Positions 50,803 to 58,680 of a stretch of DNA of 64,000 nucleotides are shown piece by piece; position 1 is the stretch's first letter; each line of letters opens with the position of its first letter. The position numbers and the translations under genes were made by a program. Under the pieces are notes generated by a model. The model had not been told where the DNA came from. It saw only the letters and a program-made list of their open reading frames with translations, and searched no databases. This DNA is from Actinoplanes sp. KI2 (lineage in GTDB: Bacteria > Actinomycetota > Actinomycetes > Mycobacteriales > Micromonosporaceae). The DNA lies in assembly GCF_025630775.1 (NCBI RefSeq), contig NZ_JAOSZE010000018.1, positions 62,001 through 126,000 on the forward strand. The letters are read 5' to 3'.

Positions 50803-51402
50803 GTGACGGTTGATCCCCACCTGTCGGCGCGCCTGGACCGGGTAGCGGTGAAACTCGCGGTTGCCGCCAGGCGGCCGGGCGAGCCGGTCATGTTCGGGGC
50901 CTCAGCGCACCGTTTCGAGCTGGGCCCGCCGTTGACCGACGACGAGGTGACCGCATTCGAGCGTGAGCACGGCGTCTCGCTGCCGGAGGACTACCGGGCG
51001 TTCATCACCACGATCGGGAACGGCGGCCCGGGCCGTTGGGGAGGCGCCGGTCCGTACTACGGCCTGCACTCCCTTCAGGACTGGGCCACCAGCCTGTGGG
51101 GTATGCCCGGGCAGAGCACGCTGGCGACGCCTTTCCCGGCCGAGCCGGGACGCGTCTTCTCGGATTGGCCGTCCGAGGTGGCGCCGGACGAGGACGACGA
51201 GCCATATTGCGGAACCCTCGCGCTCAGCGATCAGGGTTGTGGCTACCTGTCCATCCTGGTCGTCAGCGGGCCGGCCCGTGGCCGCGTCGCCGGCACCGGC
51301 GACACCCCGGCCGGGCCGGTCTTCACCAGGGACGCGGGCTTCCTGAGCTGGTATGAGCGCTGGCTCGATGCCGTTTTGGCCGGTGCAACTCACTTCCGGT
51401 GA
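50803..51402 (+). CDS. SMI1/KNR4 family protein
   Basis: A 199-residue SMI1/KNR4 (SUKH) domain protein. The hallmark PPLTDDEVTAFEREHGVSLP and DYRAFITTIGNGGPG are at residues 46-80; the C-terminus has GYLSILVVSGPARGRV and FLSWYERWLDAVL. In bacteria many such proteins are immunity factors for secreted toxins, while others are housekeeping. No toxin gene adjoins it here, so the role is open. GTG start. Confidence 0.88.
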   Translation: MTVDPHLSARLDRVAVKLAVAARRPGEPVMFGASAHRFELGPPLTDDEVTAFEREHGVSLPEDYRAFITTIGNGGPGRWGGAGPYYGLHSLQDWATSLWGMPGQSTLATPFPAEPGRVFSDWPSEVAPDEDDEPYCGTLALSDQGCGYLSILVVSGPARGRVAGTGDTPAGPVFTRDAGFLSWYERWLDAVLAGATHFR

Positions 51403-51464
51403 TCGATGCCCTGATGGTGAACTTCTGGTCCACGCTGTCCGAACCTGGTCACTAGCATGCTCGC

Positions 51465-52346
51465 ATGCTCGATTTCAGTGATGGCGTGGCCGGGGCCGGG
51501 AGTCTTGCGGTGAGTTGGCACGCGGGCTGGCCGTCGGCCAAGCACGATCCCGCACCCGAAATCCAGGTGCACGCCTACGACCCGCACACCATGATTCTGC
51601 GGCAGAACAAGTCGGTCAGCCACGAGGCCCCGTTCATGTTCCTGCTGTTCGGCAACGCGCGGGCGCTGCTGCTGGATACCGGCGCCACGGCCGACCCGGC
51701 ATACTTCCCGCTGCGCCGGACGGTCGACGAGCTGATCGCCGCCTGGCTGGCCGACCATCCCCGCGACGGCTACGGCCTGACCGTCGCCCATACCCACGGC
51801 CACGACGACCATGTCGCGGGCGACGGGCAGTTCGCCGATCGACCGGACACCGTGGTGGTCGGCAGGTCGGTGGACGACGTGATCGAGTTCTTTGGCCTGG
51901 ACTCGTGGCCCGCCGGTGCGGCGACCGTCGATCTCGGCGGACGGGTCCTGGACGTACTGCCCGGGCCCGGGCACCACAGATCGGCCACCGTGTTCTACGA
52001 CCGGTACACCCGGTTGCTGTTGACCGGAGACTCGGTGTACCCCGGGCGGCTCTACGTCGAAGACTGGCCTGCGTTCACCGCCACCATCGACCGGTTGCTG
52101 AACTTCTGCGCGACCCGGCCGGTCAGCCATGTCCTCGGTTGCCACATCGAAATGACCACGACACCGGGCAAGGACTACCTCATCGGGTCGACCTACCAGC
52201 CGGAAGAACCACCGCTGCAGCTGACCGTCGGCCACCTGCGTGCGCTGCGGGACATGCTCACCAAGGCCGGTGACAATGCCGGCGCTCCACCCTTCGGAGA
52301 AATCGAAACCTACCCGCACGACGACTTCATCCTCTGGCGCCTCTGA
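51465..52346 (+). CDS. MBL-fold metallo-hydrolase
   Basis: A 293-residue metallo-beta-lactamase-fold protein. The metal motif THGHDDHVAGD (H111, H113, D115, H116), then the PGHHRSATVFYD and LLTGDSVYPG segments, and a late His in VLGCHIEM complete the site. The substrate is unknown. It overlaps the end of the convergent MFS gene by 20 bp. Confidence 0.88.
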   Translation: MLDFSDGVAGAGSLAVSWHAGWPSAKHDPAPEIQVHAYDPHTMILRQNKSVSHEAPFMFLLFGNARALLLDTGATADPAYFPLRRTVDELIAAWLADHPRDGYGLTVAHTHGHDDHVAGDGQFADRPDTVVVGRSVDDVIEFFGLDSWPAGAATVDLGGRVLDVLPGPGHHRSATVFYDRYTRLLLTGDSVYPGRLYVEDWPAFTATIDRLLNFCATRPVSHVLGCHIEMTTTPGKDYLIGSTYQPEEPPLQLTVGHLRALRDMLTKAGDNAGAPPFGEIETYPHDDFILWRL

Positions 52347-53556
52347 GGGATCCTCGTGAGTGCGGTCGGGTGAGCAGCACACCGCCCGCCACGCCGGCGG
52401 CGATGGGACTGACGGCCACGAGCAGCAACTGCACGCTGACCGGTAGGTGGGCGGTGAAACCCATGAGGCCGGCGCCGAGCGCGGAGCAGGCCACCTTCAT
52501 CCCGGCGCCGATGGTGAAGATCTGGGTCCGCACTGCCTCGGCCGACAGCTGATTGCGGGCCAGGAACAGCGCCGCCGTGAACGGTCCGTTGGCTGCTCCC
52601 GCCAAGGCGAACAGCACGGCGGTCACGGGCAGCGATCGCACCGCCGTGGCCAGTAGGAGCGGCAGCCCGAAGGCGGACATCGCCCACCCGGTCACGCTGG
52701 GCGCGCGGGACGCGGGCAGGGGTCGCCAGGTCCAGACCAGGGAACCGGCGAACGCGCCGGCCGCGACCGCGCTGAGCAGCAGTCCGGCCCGTGCCGGTCG
52801 GTGCGCCGCGACGGCCAAGGCGGTGGCCACGATCGCCAGACCGCCCGGGCCCAACTGGCCGAAAGCGGTGGTGAGCGTCAGCACCCGCAGGTCGCGCTCT
52901 TTGACGATCGCGTGGGCGCCGTCCCATAGTCCCACCGATCCAGCGCGCCTTTCGGCGGCCCCGGCAGCAGGAAAGCCAAGGGTCGCGGTGGTGACCGCGC
53001 CGAGCCCGGCCGCAGCCGCGAGCACGCCGGTGGCGACGCCTGGGCCGGCAGCAGCCGCGACCATCCCGGCCAGCGCCGGTCCGGCCATGCCGGCCACGCT
53101 GTAGAGCAGCGAGTCCAGTCCGTAGGCACGAGTTTCCCGGCCAGGCTCGGTCAGCTCGGACAACCGGCTGGTGAGCCCGCCGGTCACTGCCGGTCCGCAG
53201 CATCCGGCCACCGCGAGGGCGAGGTAGCTCGGCCACAGCGACGTGTGACCCAACAGGGCGACCGGGATGGCGAGGCCGGCGGCAAAGCCGGCGATCGCGC
53301 CGGCGAGCACCATGGCCGGTCGGCGGGCACGGTCGACCAGGGCGCCGATCAAGGGCGCCGCCGCGACGTGCGGGATGAGCAGGGTCGCGACCATCGTGCC
53401 GCCGATGGCGGCGCTTCCCGTCCGATCCAGTGCCAGGACGATCAGCGCGACCCGGGCGCCTTCGTCGGCCGTCCGCGCCAGCGCGGCAGCGACCAGATAG
53501 CGAGCCAATCCGGTTCCGGGTCCGAGCCTCGTCACCTGTTCAACTGGTGATGCCAT
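52327..53556 (-). CDS. MFS transporter
   Basis: A 409-residue major facilitator with about 12 membrane segments. Loop 2-3 carries GALVDRARRPAMVLAG, the usual position of the MFS A motif. It resembles drug-export or macrolide-exporter-like permeases of actinomycetes; no substrate is implied. Start ATG at 53556; the long open frame upstream runs antisense through the next genes and is rejected. It is divergent from the CGNR protein, 45 bp apart. Confidence 0.85.
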   Translation of the reverse strand: MASPVEQVTRLGPGTGLARYLVAAALARTADEGARVALIVLALDRTGSAAIGGTMVATLLIPHVAAAPLIGALVDRARRPAMVLAGAIAGFAAGLAIPVALLGHTSLWPSYLALAVAGCCGPAVTGGLTSRLSELTEPGRETRAYGLDSLLYSVAGMAGPALAGMVAAAAGPGVATGVLAAAAGLGAVTTATLGFPAAGAAERRAGSVGLWDGAHAIVKERDLRVLTLTTAFGQLGPGGLAIVATALAVAAHRPARAGLLLSAVAAGAFAGSLVWTWRPLPASRAPSVTGWAMSAFGLPLLLATAVRSLPVTAVLFALAGAANGPFTAALFLARNQLSAEAVRTQIFTIGAGMKVACSALGAGLMGFTAHLPVSVQLLLVAVSPIAAGVAGGVLLTRPHSRGSLRGARG

Positions 53557-53601
53557 CGGTCGACTTTTGCAGGACGGTGCGTCACCGGTCAAGATGGTGA
53601 C

Positions 53602-54174
53602 GTGGAGTTCGAGTTCATCGCCGACCGGCCGGTGCTGGATTTTCTGCCCACGCTCGGCGAGCGCGGGCATACCGACGACGAGAAACTGAACGCCCCCAGC
53701 GACCTGGCGGACTGGGCCGTGCAGTCCGGAATCGTCGACCGCCCCCCGAGGGTGGACGAAGCCGGCCTGCAGCGGGCCAAGGACCTCCGGGAGGCAATGT
53801 TCCGGCTGATCCGAGCCCTGATCGATGGCACCGCCGTCGACCGTGCCGACCGCGAGATGGTCAACGCGGCCGGCGCCCAACCGCTGCCCGCACTGCGACT
53901 GGAGGCCGATGGAGTCCATCGCGCGGGCGACACCGACGCCATCCTGGCTCTCCTCGCCCGCGACTGCCTCGAACTGCACGACAGCGCCGACCGCGAGGCA
54001 CTCCGCTGGTGCGACGACGAGCACTGCACCCGACCGTTCATCGATCGGTCCCGGGGCCAACGGCGCCGCTGGTGCGGGATGCGCGGCTGCGGCGACCGGG
54101 CCAAGGCCGCCGCATACCGTCAGCGCCAACGAGCCATCAGAGCGCCATCGGGTGCATCCGTGCGGTGGGGCTGA
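53602..54174 (+). CDS. CGNR zinc-finger (ABATE domain) protein
   Basis: A 190-residue protein: N-terminal ABATE-type domain (DRPVLDFLPTLGERG, DLADWAVQSGIVD) and a C-terminal CGNR-type zinc ribbon (RWCDDEHCTRPFIDRSRG, RRRWCGMRGCGDRAKAAAYR). The family is considered a stress-linked transcription regulator. Position divergent from the MFS gene suggests it regulates that exporter. GTG start. Its last 55 bp overlap the convergent PheRS-like gene. Confidence 0.85.
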   Translation: MEFEFIADRPVLDFLPTLGERGHTDDEKLNAPSDLADWAVQSGIVDRPPRVDEAGLQRAKDLREAMFRLIRALIDGTAVDRADREMVNAAGAQPLPALRLEADGVHRAGDTDAILALLARDCLELHDSADREALRWCDDEHCTRPFIDRSRGQRRRWCGMRGCGDRAKAAAYRQRQRAIRAPSGASVRWG

Positions 54175-55271
54175 TTCTGCGGTCGGCTGCGGTCGCCCAT
54201 CAGGCCGGCCCAGAGGCGGTCGCGGAGGGCGTTCGCGCGCTGTTTCGGCAGGGCGGTGTGCAGGTCGCGCAGGACCACGCGGAGCAGCACGTTCGCCTCG
54301 TCGGCGCGGAGGGCGAGCCGGTCGCGGGAGGCGGGCGGCAGGGCGTCCGGCGGCGTGACGGACCGGATGGTGGCCTCCTCGACCAGGTGCGCGTCCTCGC
54401 CGAGGAGGGCGCGTACCCGGTCGCCGAGGTCTTCCGCGGTGACGTCGGCGGGGAGGGCCACCGACAGGTCGCGGTGGGCGGCCGGCTGAGCGGACACCGG
54501 GCGGTAGGGCGTCAGGTCGGTCATCTGGTCCGCCACGCGACGGTCGGCCGAGCGCAGCAGCCGGATGTCGTCGATGCCCTTGCGCAGCATCAGCAACCGG
54601 TCGAGGCCGAGGCCGAGCGCGAGCCCGCCGATCCCGGCCGGGACGCCGGCGGTGCGGAGCACGTGGTCGGCCGCGATGCCGCACTCGCCCACCTCGACCC
54701 ACGTGCCGCCGGGGCCGGACGCCTCGATCTCGAGACCGCCGGTGGTGTACGGGTGTGCGGCCGGCCTGGTTCGCCACGGCACGCCGGGGAGTGCGGCGCC
54801 CAGGGCGATGCCCACGAGCTCCAGCAACTCGTCGGACGCGGACGGCGCGGGGCCGAGGCGCCACAGGTCGAGCTGGTGCGGGGTGCCGGTGTGCAGGCGG
54901 TCGATCGCGTCGCGGCGGTACACCACGCCGGGGCAGGCGATCAGCGCGTCGGGCACGGTCAGTGCTCGCAGGGCGCCCGGGATCAGGGCCGAGGTCTGCG
55001 AGCGGAGCATCCGATCCCGGGCGACATAGCGCGTATATCGGGAGTCGCGCGCCTTCGCCGACGGGCCGTAGCCGAGATGGTCGTAGTTGTCGGCGACCGA
55101 GACGACCCGGGATCCTCGGTGGACGACCAGGGACGCGCCCGGCCGGCGTCGCCCCGCCGCGTCCAGGATCGCGGACACCAGCAGTTGCAGGGCGTGCGGG
55201 CCGGACGCCGGGTCGGTGAGGTCACGGACGGCGAGGTCGGCGGCGAGGGCGGCGGGGCTGAGGTAGGTCAC
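54120..55271 (-). CDS. Single-chain phenylalanyl-tRNA synthetase-like protein (core plus FDX-ACB)
   Basis: A 383-residue protein related to class II PheRS. Motif 2 region: MLRSQTSALIPGALRAL then CPGVVYRRDAIDRLH; motif 3: ALGLGLDRLLMLRKGIDDIR. The last 95 residues resemble the FDX-ACB anticodon-binding domain (HRDLSVALPADVTAEDLGDR, LRVVLRDLHTALPKQRA). Core plus FDX-ACB in one chain is the layout of mitochondrial PheRS; bacterial PheRS is normally a PheS2-PheT2 complex with FDX-ACB on PheT. The N-terminal coiled-coil arm of PheS is missing. Start: GTG at 55271 with GAGAAGA upstream. It follows an apparent attenuator. Whether it charges tRNA, modifies something else, or confers inhibitor tolerance is unknown. 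Confidence 0.8.
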   Translation of the reverse strand: MTYLSPAALAADLAVRDLTDPASGPHALQLLVSAILDAAGRRRPGASLVVHRGSRVVSVADNYDHLGYGPSAKARDSRYTRYVARDRMLRSQTSALIPGALRALTVPDALIACPGVVYRRDAIDRLHTGTPHQLDLWRLGPAPSASDELLELVGIALGAALPGVPWRTRPAAHPYTTGGLEIEASGPGGTWVEVGECGIAADHVLRTAGVPAGIGGLALGLGLDRLLMLRKGIDDIRLLRSADRRVADQMTDLTPYRPVSAQPAAHRDLSVALPADVTAEDLGDRVRALLGEDAHLVEEATIRSVTPPDALPPASRDRLALRADEANVLLRVVLRDLHTALPKQRANALRDRLWAGLMGDRSRPQNQPHRTDAPDGALMARWR

Positions 55272-55342
55272 GGTCTTCTCGTGGTACACGAAAGTGGTTT
55301 TGGGGAACGACCACCCACGGGAACGGGACCGCAGAAACAACA

Positions 55343-55365
55343 ACGGCCGCCCGATGGGCGGCCGT
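55343..55365 (-). terminator. Attenuator hairpin upstream of the PheRS-like gene
   Basis: Minus strand: ACGGCCGCCC, loop ATC, GGGCGGCCGT, followed by TGTTGTTTCTG. Ten perfect pairs plus a T-rich tail is an intrinsic terminator. It lies between the leader ORF and the start codon, 14 bases after the leader stop. Confidence 0.75.
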
Positions 55366-55379
55366 CGCGCACACGAAAA

Positions 55380-55427
55380 TCAGTCGGCCACCGTCGGGGG
55401 CCGGCCGAAGCGCGTGCGGTACGTCAT
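55380..55427 (-). CDS. Leader peptide of the PheRS-like gene
   Basis: A 15-codon ORF encoding MTYRTRFGRPPTVAD. The codons run Tyr at 3, Phe at 7 and Arg at 4, 6 and 9. Its last bases GGTGGCCG (55385-55392) can pair with CGGCCGCC of the terminator 5' arm (55357-55364). A ribosome waiting at the Phe codon leaves this segment free for antitermination; one reaching the TGA covers it and the terminator forms. CATCCT six bases before the ATG may be a -10, making the leader transcript leaderless. Confidence 0.6.
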   Translation of the reverse strand: MTYRTRFGRPPTVAD

Positions 55428-55489
55428 GAGACCAGGATGCCACGCCGGAATGCAAGGTCGCAGCCGGTTTACCGGCGGGCCGCCACGGA

Positions 55490-56776
55490 TCAGTCCGCTG
55501 TCGACACCCGGGCGCGGGGTCGTTCGAGCGCGTCGCGCACGTTCGTGGCGCGCAGGGCGGCGTTGATGCCGAGCCAGCGGATCGGCTCCGGCTCCCAGCG
55601 CCGCGAGCGGTGGCCGACCCAGGGCAGGGCGGTCAGGTCGCTGTCGGCGCCGGCGATCAGGTCCGCGAGGGTACGCCCGGCCAGGTTGGCGGCCGCGACG
55701 CCGTCGCCCACGTAGCCGCCGGCCCAGGCGAGGCCGTCGGCGAGCCCGACGCTCGGCATCCAGTCGCGGGGGATGCCCAACGGGCCGCCCCACCGGTACG
55801 CGATCTCCGGCCGGATGCCGAACATCTCGGTCAGCGTCGCCCGCAGGCCGTCGAAGACGGCCGGCACCCGGTCGTAGGCCGGCTCGATCCGCGACCCGAA
55901 GTGGTACGGCGCGCCCCGCCCACCGAACGCGAGCCGGTCGTCGGCCGTGCGCTGACCATAGATGATCATGTGCCGTTCGTCGCTGAACGTCTCCCGGCGG
56001 CGCAGCCCGATCCGCTCCCACTGGGCGGCGGACAGCGGCTCGGTGGCGATCATCAGGGAGTAGACCGGGGCGAGGTTGCGCCGGTGACCGGCCAGCCGGG
56101 CGGTGTAACCCTCCAGCGCGCGGACGACCGTGCCGGCCCTGACCGTGCCGTGCGACGTCTCGACCCGGCCGCGGGCGATCCGGTGGACCCGGGTGCCCTC
56201 GTGGATCGTGACGCCCCGCTTCTCGACCGCCTCGGCCAGGCCCCGGACCAGCTTGGCCGGGTGCAGGGCGGCACAGTCCGGGCGGTAGACCCCGCCGAGG
56301 ACGCCGTTCGCCCCGCAGATCGCGCCGGCCTCGTCGGCGCCGATGAACCCGGGCGCGGAAGAGGCCCGGCGCAGCTGCGCGGGGGTGCGCGCGAGCGTGA
56401 TCGTCCCGCCCTTCGCGTAGTCGCAGTCGATGCCCTCGGCCGCGGCCGCCCGGCCGACCTCGTCGACGGCGCCGGCCAGCGCCGCATGCATCGCGGACGC
56501 GCGCTGCGCACCGTACCGGCGGGTCAGTTTCGCTGCGGAGACCGGGAACAGGCCGGAGGCCCAGCCGCCGTTGCGGCCGGACGCGCCGAACCCGCAGTAC
56601 TCGGCCTCGAGCACCACGATCTTGAGTTCGGGGGCCGCCTGCGAGAGGTAATACGCCGTCCACAGGCCGGTGTAGCCACCCCCGGCGATCGCCACGTCGG
56701 CGTCGCGGTCGCCGGCCAGCGGCGCGCGCCGGGTGACCGGGCCGAGGGTGTGCAGCCAGTAGGACGGTGCGGTCAC
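55490..56776 (-). CDS. FAD-dependent amine oxidase (DAO/PuuB-like)
   Basis: A 428-residue flavoenzyme of the D-amino-acid-oxidase fold: dinucleotide motif VAIAGGGYTGLWTAYYLS near residue 30, ASGRNGGWASG as in glycine oxidase and gamma-glutamylputrescine oxidase, and the C-terminal AGGYVGDGVAAANLAGR FAD motif. It probably oxidises an amine or amino-acid derivative to an aldehyde, with peroxide formed. GTG at 56776 overlaps the Lrp stop (GTGA), so it is translated with its likely regulator. Confidence 0.88.
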   Translation of the reverse strand: MTAPSYWLHTLGPVTRRAPLAGDRDADVAIAGGGYTGLWTAYYLSQAAPELKIVVLEAEYCGFGASGRNGGWASGLFPVSAAKLTRRYGAQRASAMHAALAGAVDEVGRAAAAEGIDCDYAKGGTITLARTPAQLRRASSAPGFIGADEAGAICGANGVLGGVYRPDCAALHPAKLVRGLAEAVEKRGVTIHEGTRVHRIARGRVETSHGTVRAGTVVRALEGYTARLAGHRRNLAPVYSLMIATEPLSAAQWERIGLRRRETFSDERHMIIYGQRTADDRLAFGGRGAPYHFGSRIEPAYDRVPAVFDGLRATLTEMFGIRPEIAYRWGGPLGIPRDWMPSVGLADGLAWAGGYVGDGVAAANLAGRTLADLIAGADSDLTALPWVGHRSRRWEPEPIRWLGINAALRATNVRDALERPRARVSTAD

Positions 56777-57231
56777 CGAGTTCCCCAGGCGTACGTCTGT
56801 TTCGCCAGTTTCAGGTACATGAACGTCTCGCACGAGGTGACGCCCTTGATCGGCCGGACCTTCTCGTTGAGCAGGTCGAGCAGGTGCGAGTCGTCGGTGC
56901 AGACCAGCTCGACCAGCAGGTCGAACCCGCCCGCGCAGATCACCACGTAGTCGACCTCGGGGATGGCGGCGAGCTCGTCGGCGATCGCGCGCAGGTCGCC
57001 GGTCACCTTGAGGCCGACCATCGCCTGCCGGGCGAAGCCGAGCGTGAGCGGGTCGGTGACCGCCACTATCTGCATGAGCCCGCCGTCGAGCAGGCGCTGC
57101 ACCCGCTGGCGCACGGCGGCCTCGGACAGGCCGATCTCCTTGGCGAGCGTCGCGTACGACATCCGCCCGTCCCGCTGAAGGTGCTCGATGATCTGCTTGT
57201 TGATCTGATCCAGAGCCAGGTCCGCCGTCAC
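56773..57231 (-). CDS. Lrp/AsnC-family regulator
   Basis: A 152-residue regulator: N-terminal helix-turn-helix (LDQINKQIIEHLQRDGRMSY, LAKEIGLSEAAVRQRVQRLL) and a C-terminal RAM ligand-binding domain (FARQAMVGLKVTGD, VDYVVICAGGFDLLVEL). I chose the GTG at 57231 because it gives the family length; the frame is open to a GTG at 57297. It heads the unit with the FAD oxidase and is divergent from the saccharopine-dehydrogenase-like gene, and so probably controls both sides. Confidence 0.9.
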   Translation of the reverse strand: MTADLALDQINKQIIEHLQRDGRMSYATLAKEIGLSEAAVRQRVQRLLDGGLMQIVAVTDPLTLGFARQAMVGLKVTGDLRAIADELAAIPEVDYVVICAGGFDLLVELVCTDDSHLLDLLNEKVRPIKGVTSCETFMYLKLAKQTYAWGTR

Positions 57232-57329
57232 GCCGCGATTCTTCCCCGGGTGCGGGTGGACGGCAATCACCGTGGGTGTCCGGTTCGGGTTGGTCACTGA
57301 ATTGGCGGTCCTTCCCGGGCGGCGTTGAC

Positions 57330-57350
57330 AACTGCGTTTATCGCAGAGTT
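57330..57350. promoter_or_regulatory. Candidate Lrp operator
   Basis: Inverted repeat CTGCG-TTTAT-CGCAG with AA/TT-rich flanks in the divergent region between the Lrp gene and the saccharopine-dehydrogenase-like gene. Lrp/AsnC sites are typically short GC-flanked palindromes with an AT centre. A TTGACA at 57359-57364 lies next to it, pointing right, with no good -10. Confidence 0.45.
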
Positions 57351-57443
57351 GGTCGCCCTTGACAAGCTTTTCGGTCGCACGGAGGCTCTTGGGACACGGT
57401 TTCAGTGATCGTCGGGTCGTCTTGGCCGGAAGGTGGGTATCCC

Positions 57444-58676
57444 ATGCGTGTCCTGGTGGTCGGGGCCGGCGGGGTCGGCTCCGCCGCGGCGGCGATCGCC
57501 GCGCGCCGGCCGTTCTTCTCCCGGTTCGTGGTGGCCGACTTCGACCCGGCCCGAGCCGAGCGGGCGGTCGCCGACGCGCTTTCCCCGGCCGAGCCGGCGG
57601 CCGCCGACCCGCGCTTCGTGGCCGCCCGGGTGGACGCGTCGAACAGCTCGGACATCGCGGAGCTGTGCCGGGCGCACGAGATCACCCACGTGCTGAACGC
57701 GGTCGACCCGCGCTTCGTGCTGCCGGTCTTCGAGGGCGCCCTTGCGGCCGGCGCAGACTACCTCGACATGGCGATGTCCCTGTCCCACCCGCACCCCACC
57801 GACCCGTACCGCCGGACCGGGGTCAAGCTCGGCGACGACCAGTTCGCCGCGGCCCCGCGCTGGGCGGACGCCGGCCGCCTGGCCCTGGTCGGCATGGGCG
57901 TCGAACCGGGCCTCTCCGACGTCTTCGCCCGCTACGCCGCCGATCACCTGTTCTCCCGGATCGACGAGATCGGCATCCGCGACGGCGGCAACCTGGTCGT
58001 CGACGGCTACGACTTCGCACCGTCCTTCTCGGTCTGGACCACGATCGAGGAGTGCCTCAACCCGCCGGTCATCTGGACCCGGGAGGACGGCTGGCACACG
58101 ACGGTCCCGCTCAGCGAGCCGGAGCTCTTCGACTTCCCCGGCGGCATCGGCCCGGTCGAGTGCGTCCACGTCGAGCACGAGGAGGTGCTGCTCATTCCGC
58201 GCTGGGTCGACGCCGGCCGGGTCACCTTCAAGTACGGGCTGGGCAGCGAGTTCATCGAGATCCTGCGCACCCTGCACAAACTGGGCCTGGACCGCACCGA
58301 CCCGGTCCGGGTGGGCGCCGCCTCGGTATCGCCGCGCGACGTGGTGGCGGCCGTGCTGCCCGACCCGGCGACGCTGGGCGACCGGATGACCGGCAAGACC
58401 TGCGCCGGCACGGTGGTCAGCGGCCTCGGCCGGGACGGCGAGCCGCGCAGTGTTTACCTGTACCACCTGGTCGACAACGAGTGGTCCATGTCGGAGTACG
58501 GCTGCCAGGCGGTGGTCTGGCAGACCGCGGTGAACCCGGTCGTCGCCCTGGAGCTGCTGGCCTCGGGGGTCTGGCAGGGCACCGGCGTGCTCGGACCGGA
58601 GGCCTTCGACGCCGTGCCCTTCCTCGACAAGCTCGTCGAGTACGGCACCCCGTGGGAGATGCGCGAGCAGGGCTGA
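57444..58676 (+). CDS. Saccharopine dehydrogenase family protein
   Basis: A 410-residue NAD(P)-dependent enzyme. Rossmann motif VLVVGAGGVGSAAAAIAARR at residues 3-22, substrate region DYLDMAMSLSHPHP, GVEPGLSDVFARYA, and WSMSEYGCQAVVWQTAVNPV typical of the carboxynorspermidine/saccharopine group. The ATG at 57444 follows GGAAGGTGGG. It may act on an amine-carboxylate conjugate. Context (Lrp, FAD amine oxidase, aminobutyraldehyde dehydrogenase) suggests amine or lysine-related catabolism; the precise reaction is not known. Confidence 0.85.
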   Translation: MRVLVVGAGGVGSAAAAIAARRPFFSRFVVADFDPARAERAVADALSPAEPAAADPRFVAARVDASNSSDIAELCRAHEITHVLNAVDPRFVLPVFEGALAAGADYLDMAMSLSHPHPTDPYRRTGVKLGDDQFAAAPRWADAGRLALVGMGVEPGLSDVFARYAADHLFSRIDEIGIRDGGNLVVDGYDFAPSFSVWTTIEECLNPPVIWTREDGWHTTVPLSEPELFDFPGGIGPVECVHVEHEEVLLIPRWVDAGRVTFKYGLGSEFIEILRTLHKLGLDRTDPVRVGAASVSPRDVVAAVLPDPATLGDRMTGKTCAGTVVSGLGRDGEPRSVYLYHLVDNEWSMSEYGCQAVVWQTAVNPVVALELLASGVWQGTGVLGPEAFDAVPFLDKLVEYGTPWEMREQG

Positions 58677-58680
58677 GCAG

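Noticed and set aside
50803..51402. SMI1/KNR4 protein as immunity gene of a toxin system
   Set aside because: No toxin, secretion or polymorphic-tail gene is adjacent on either side.
55272..55490. T-box riboswitch upstream of the PheRS-like gene
   Set aside because: No AGGGUGGNACCGCG-like T-box sequence and no specifier-loop structure could be found; a leader ORF fits better.
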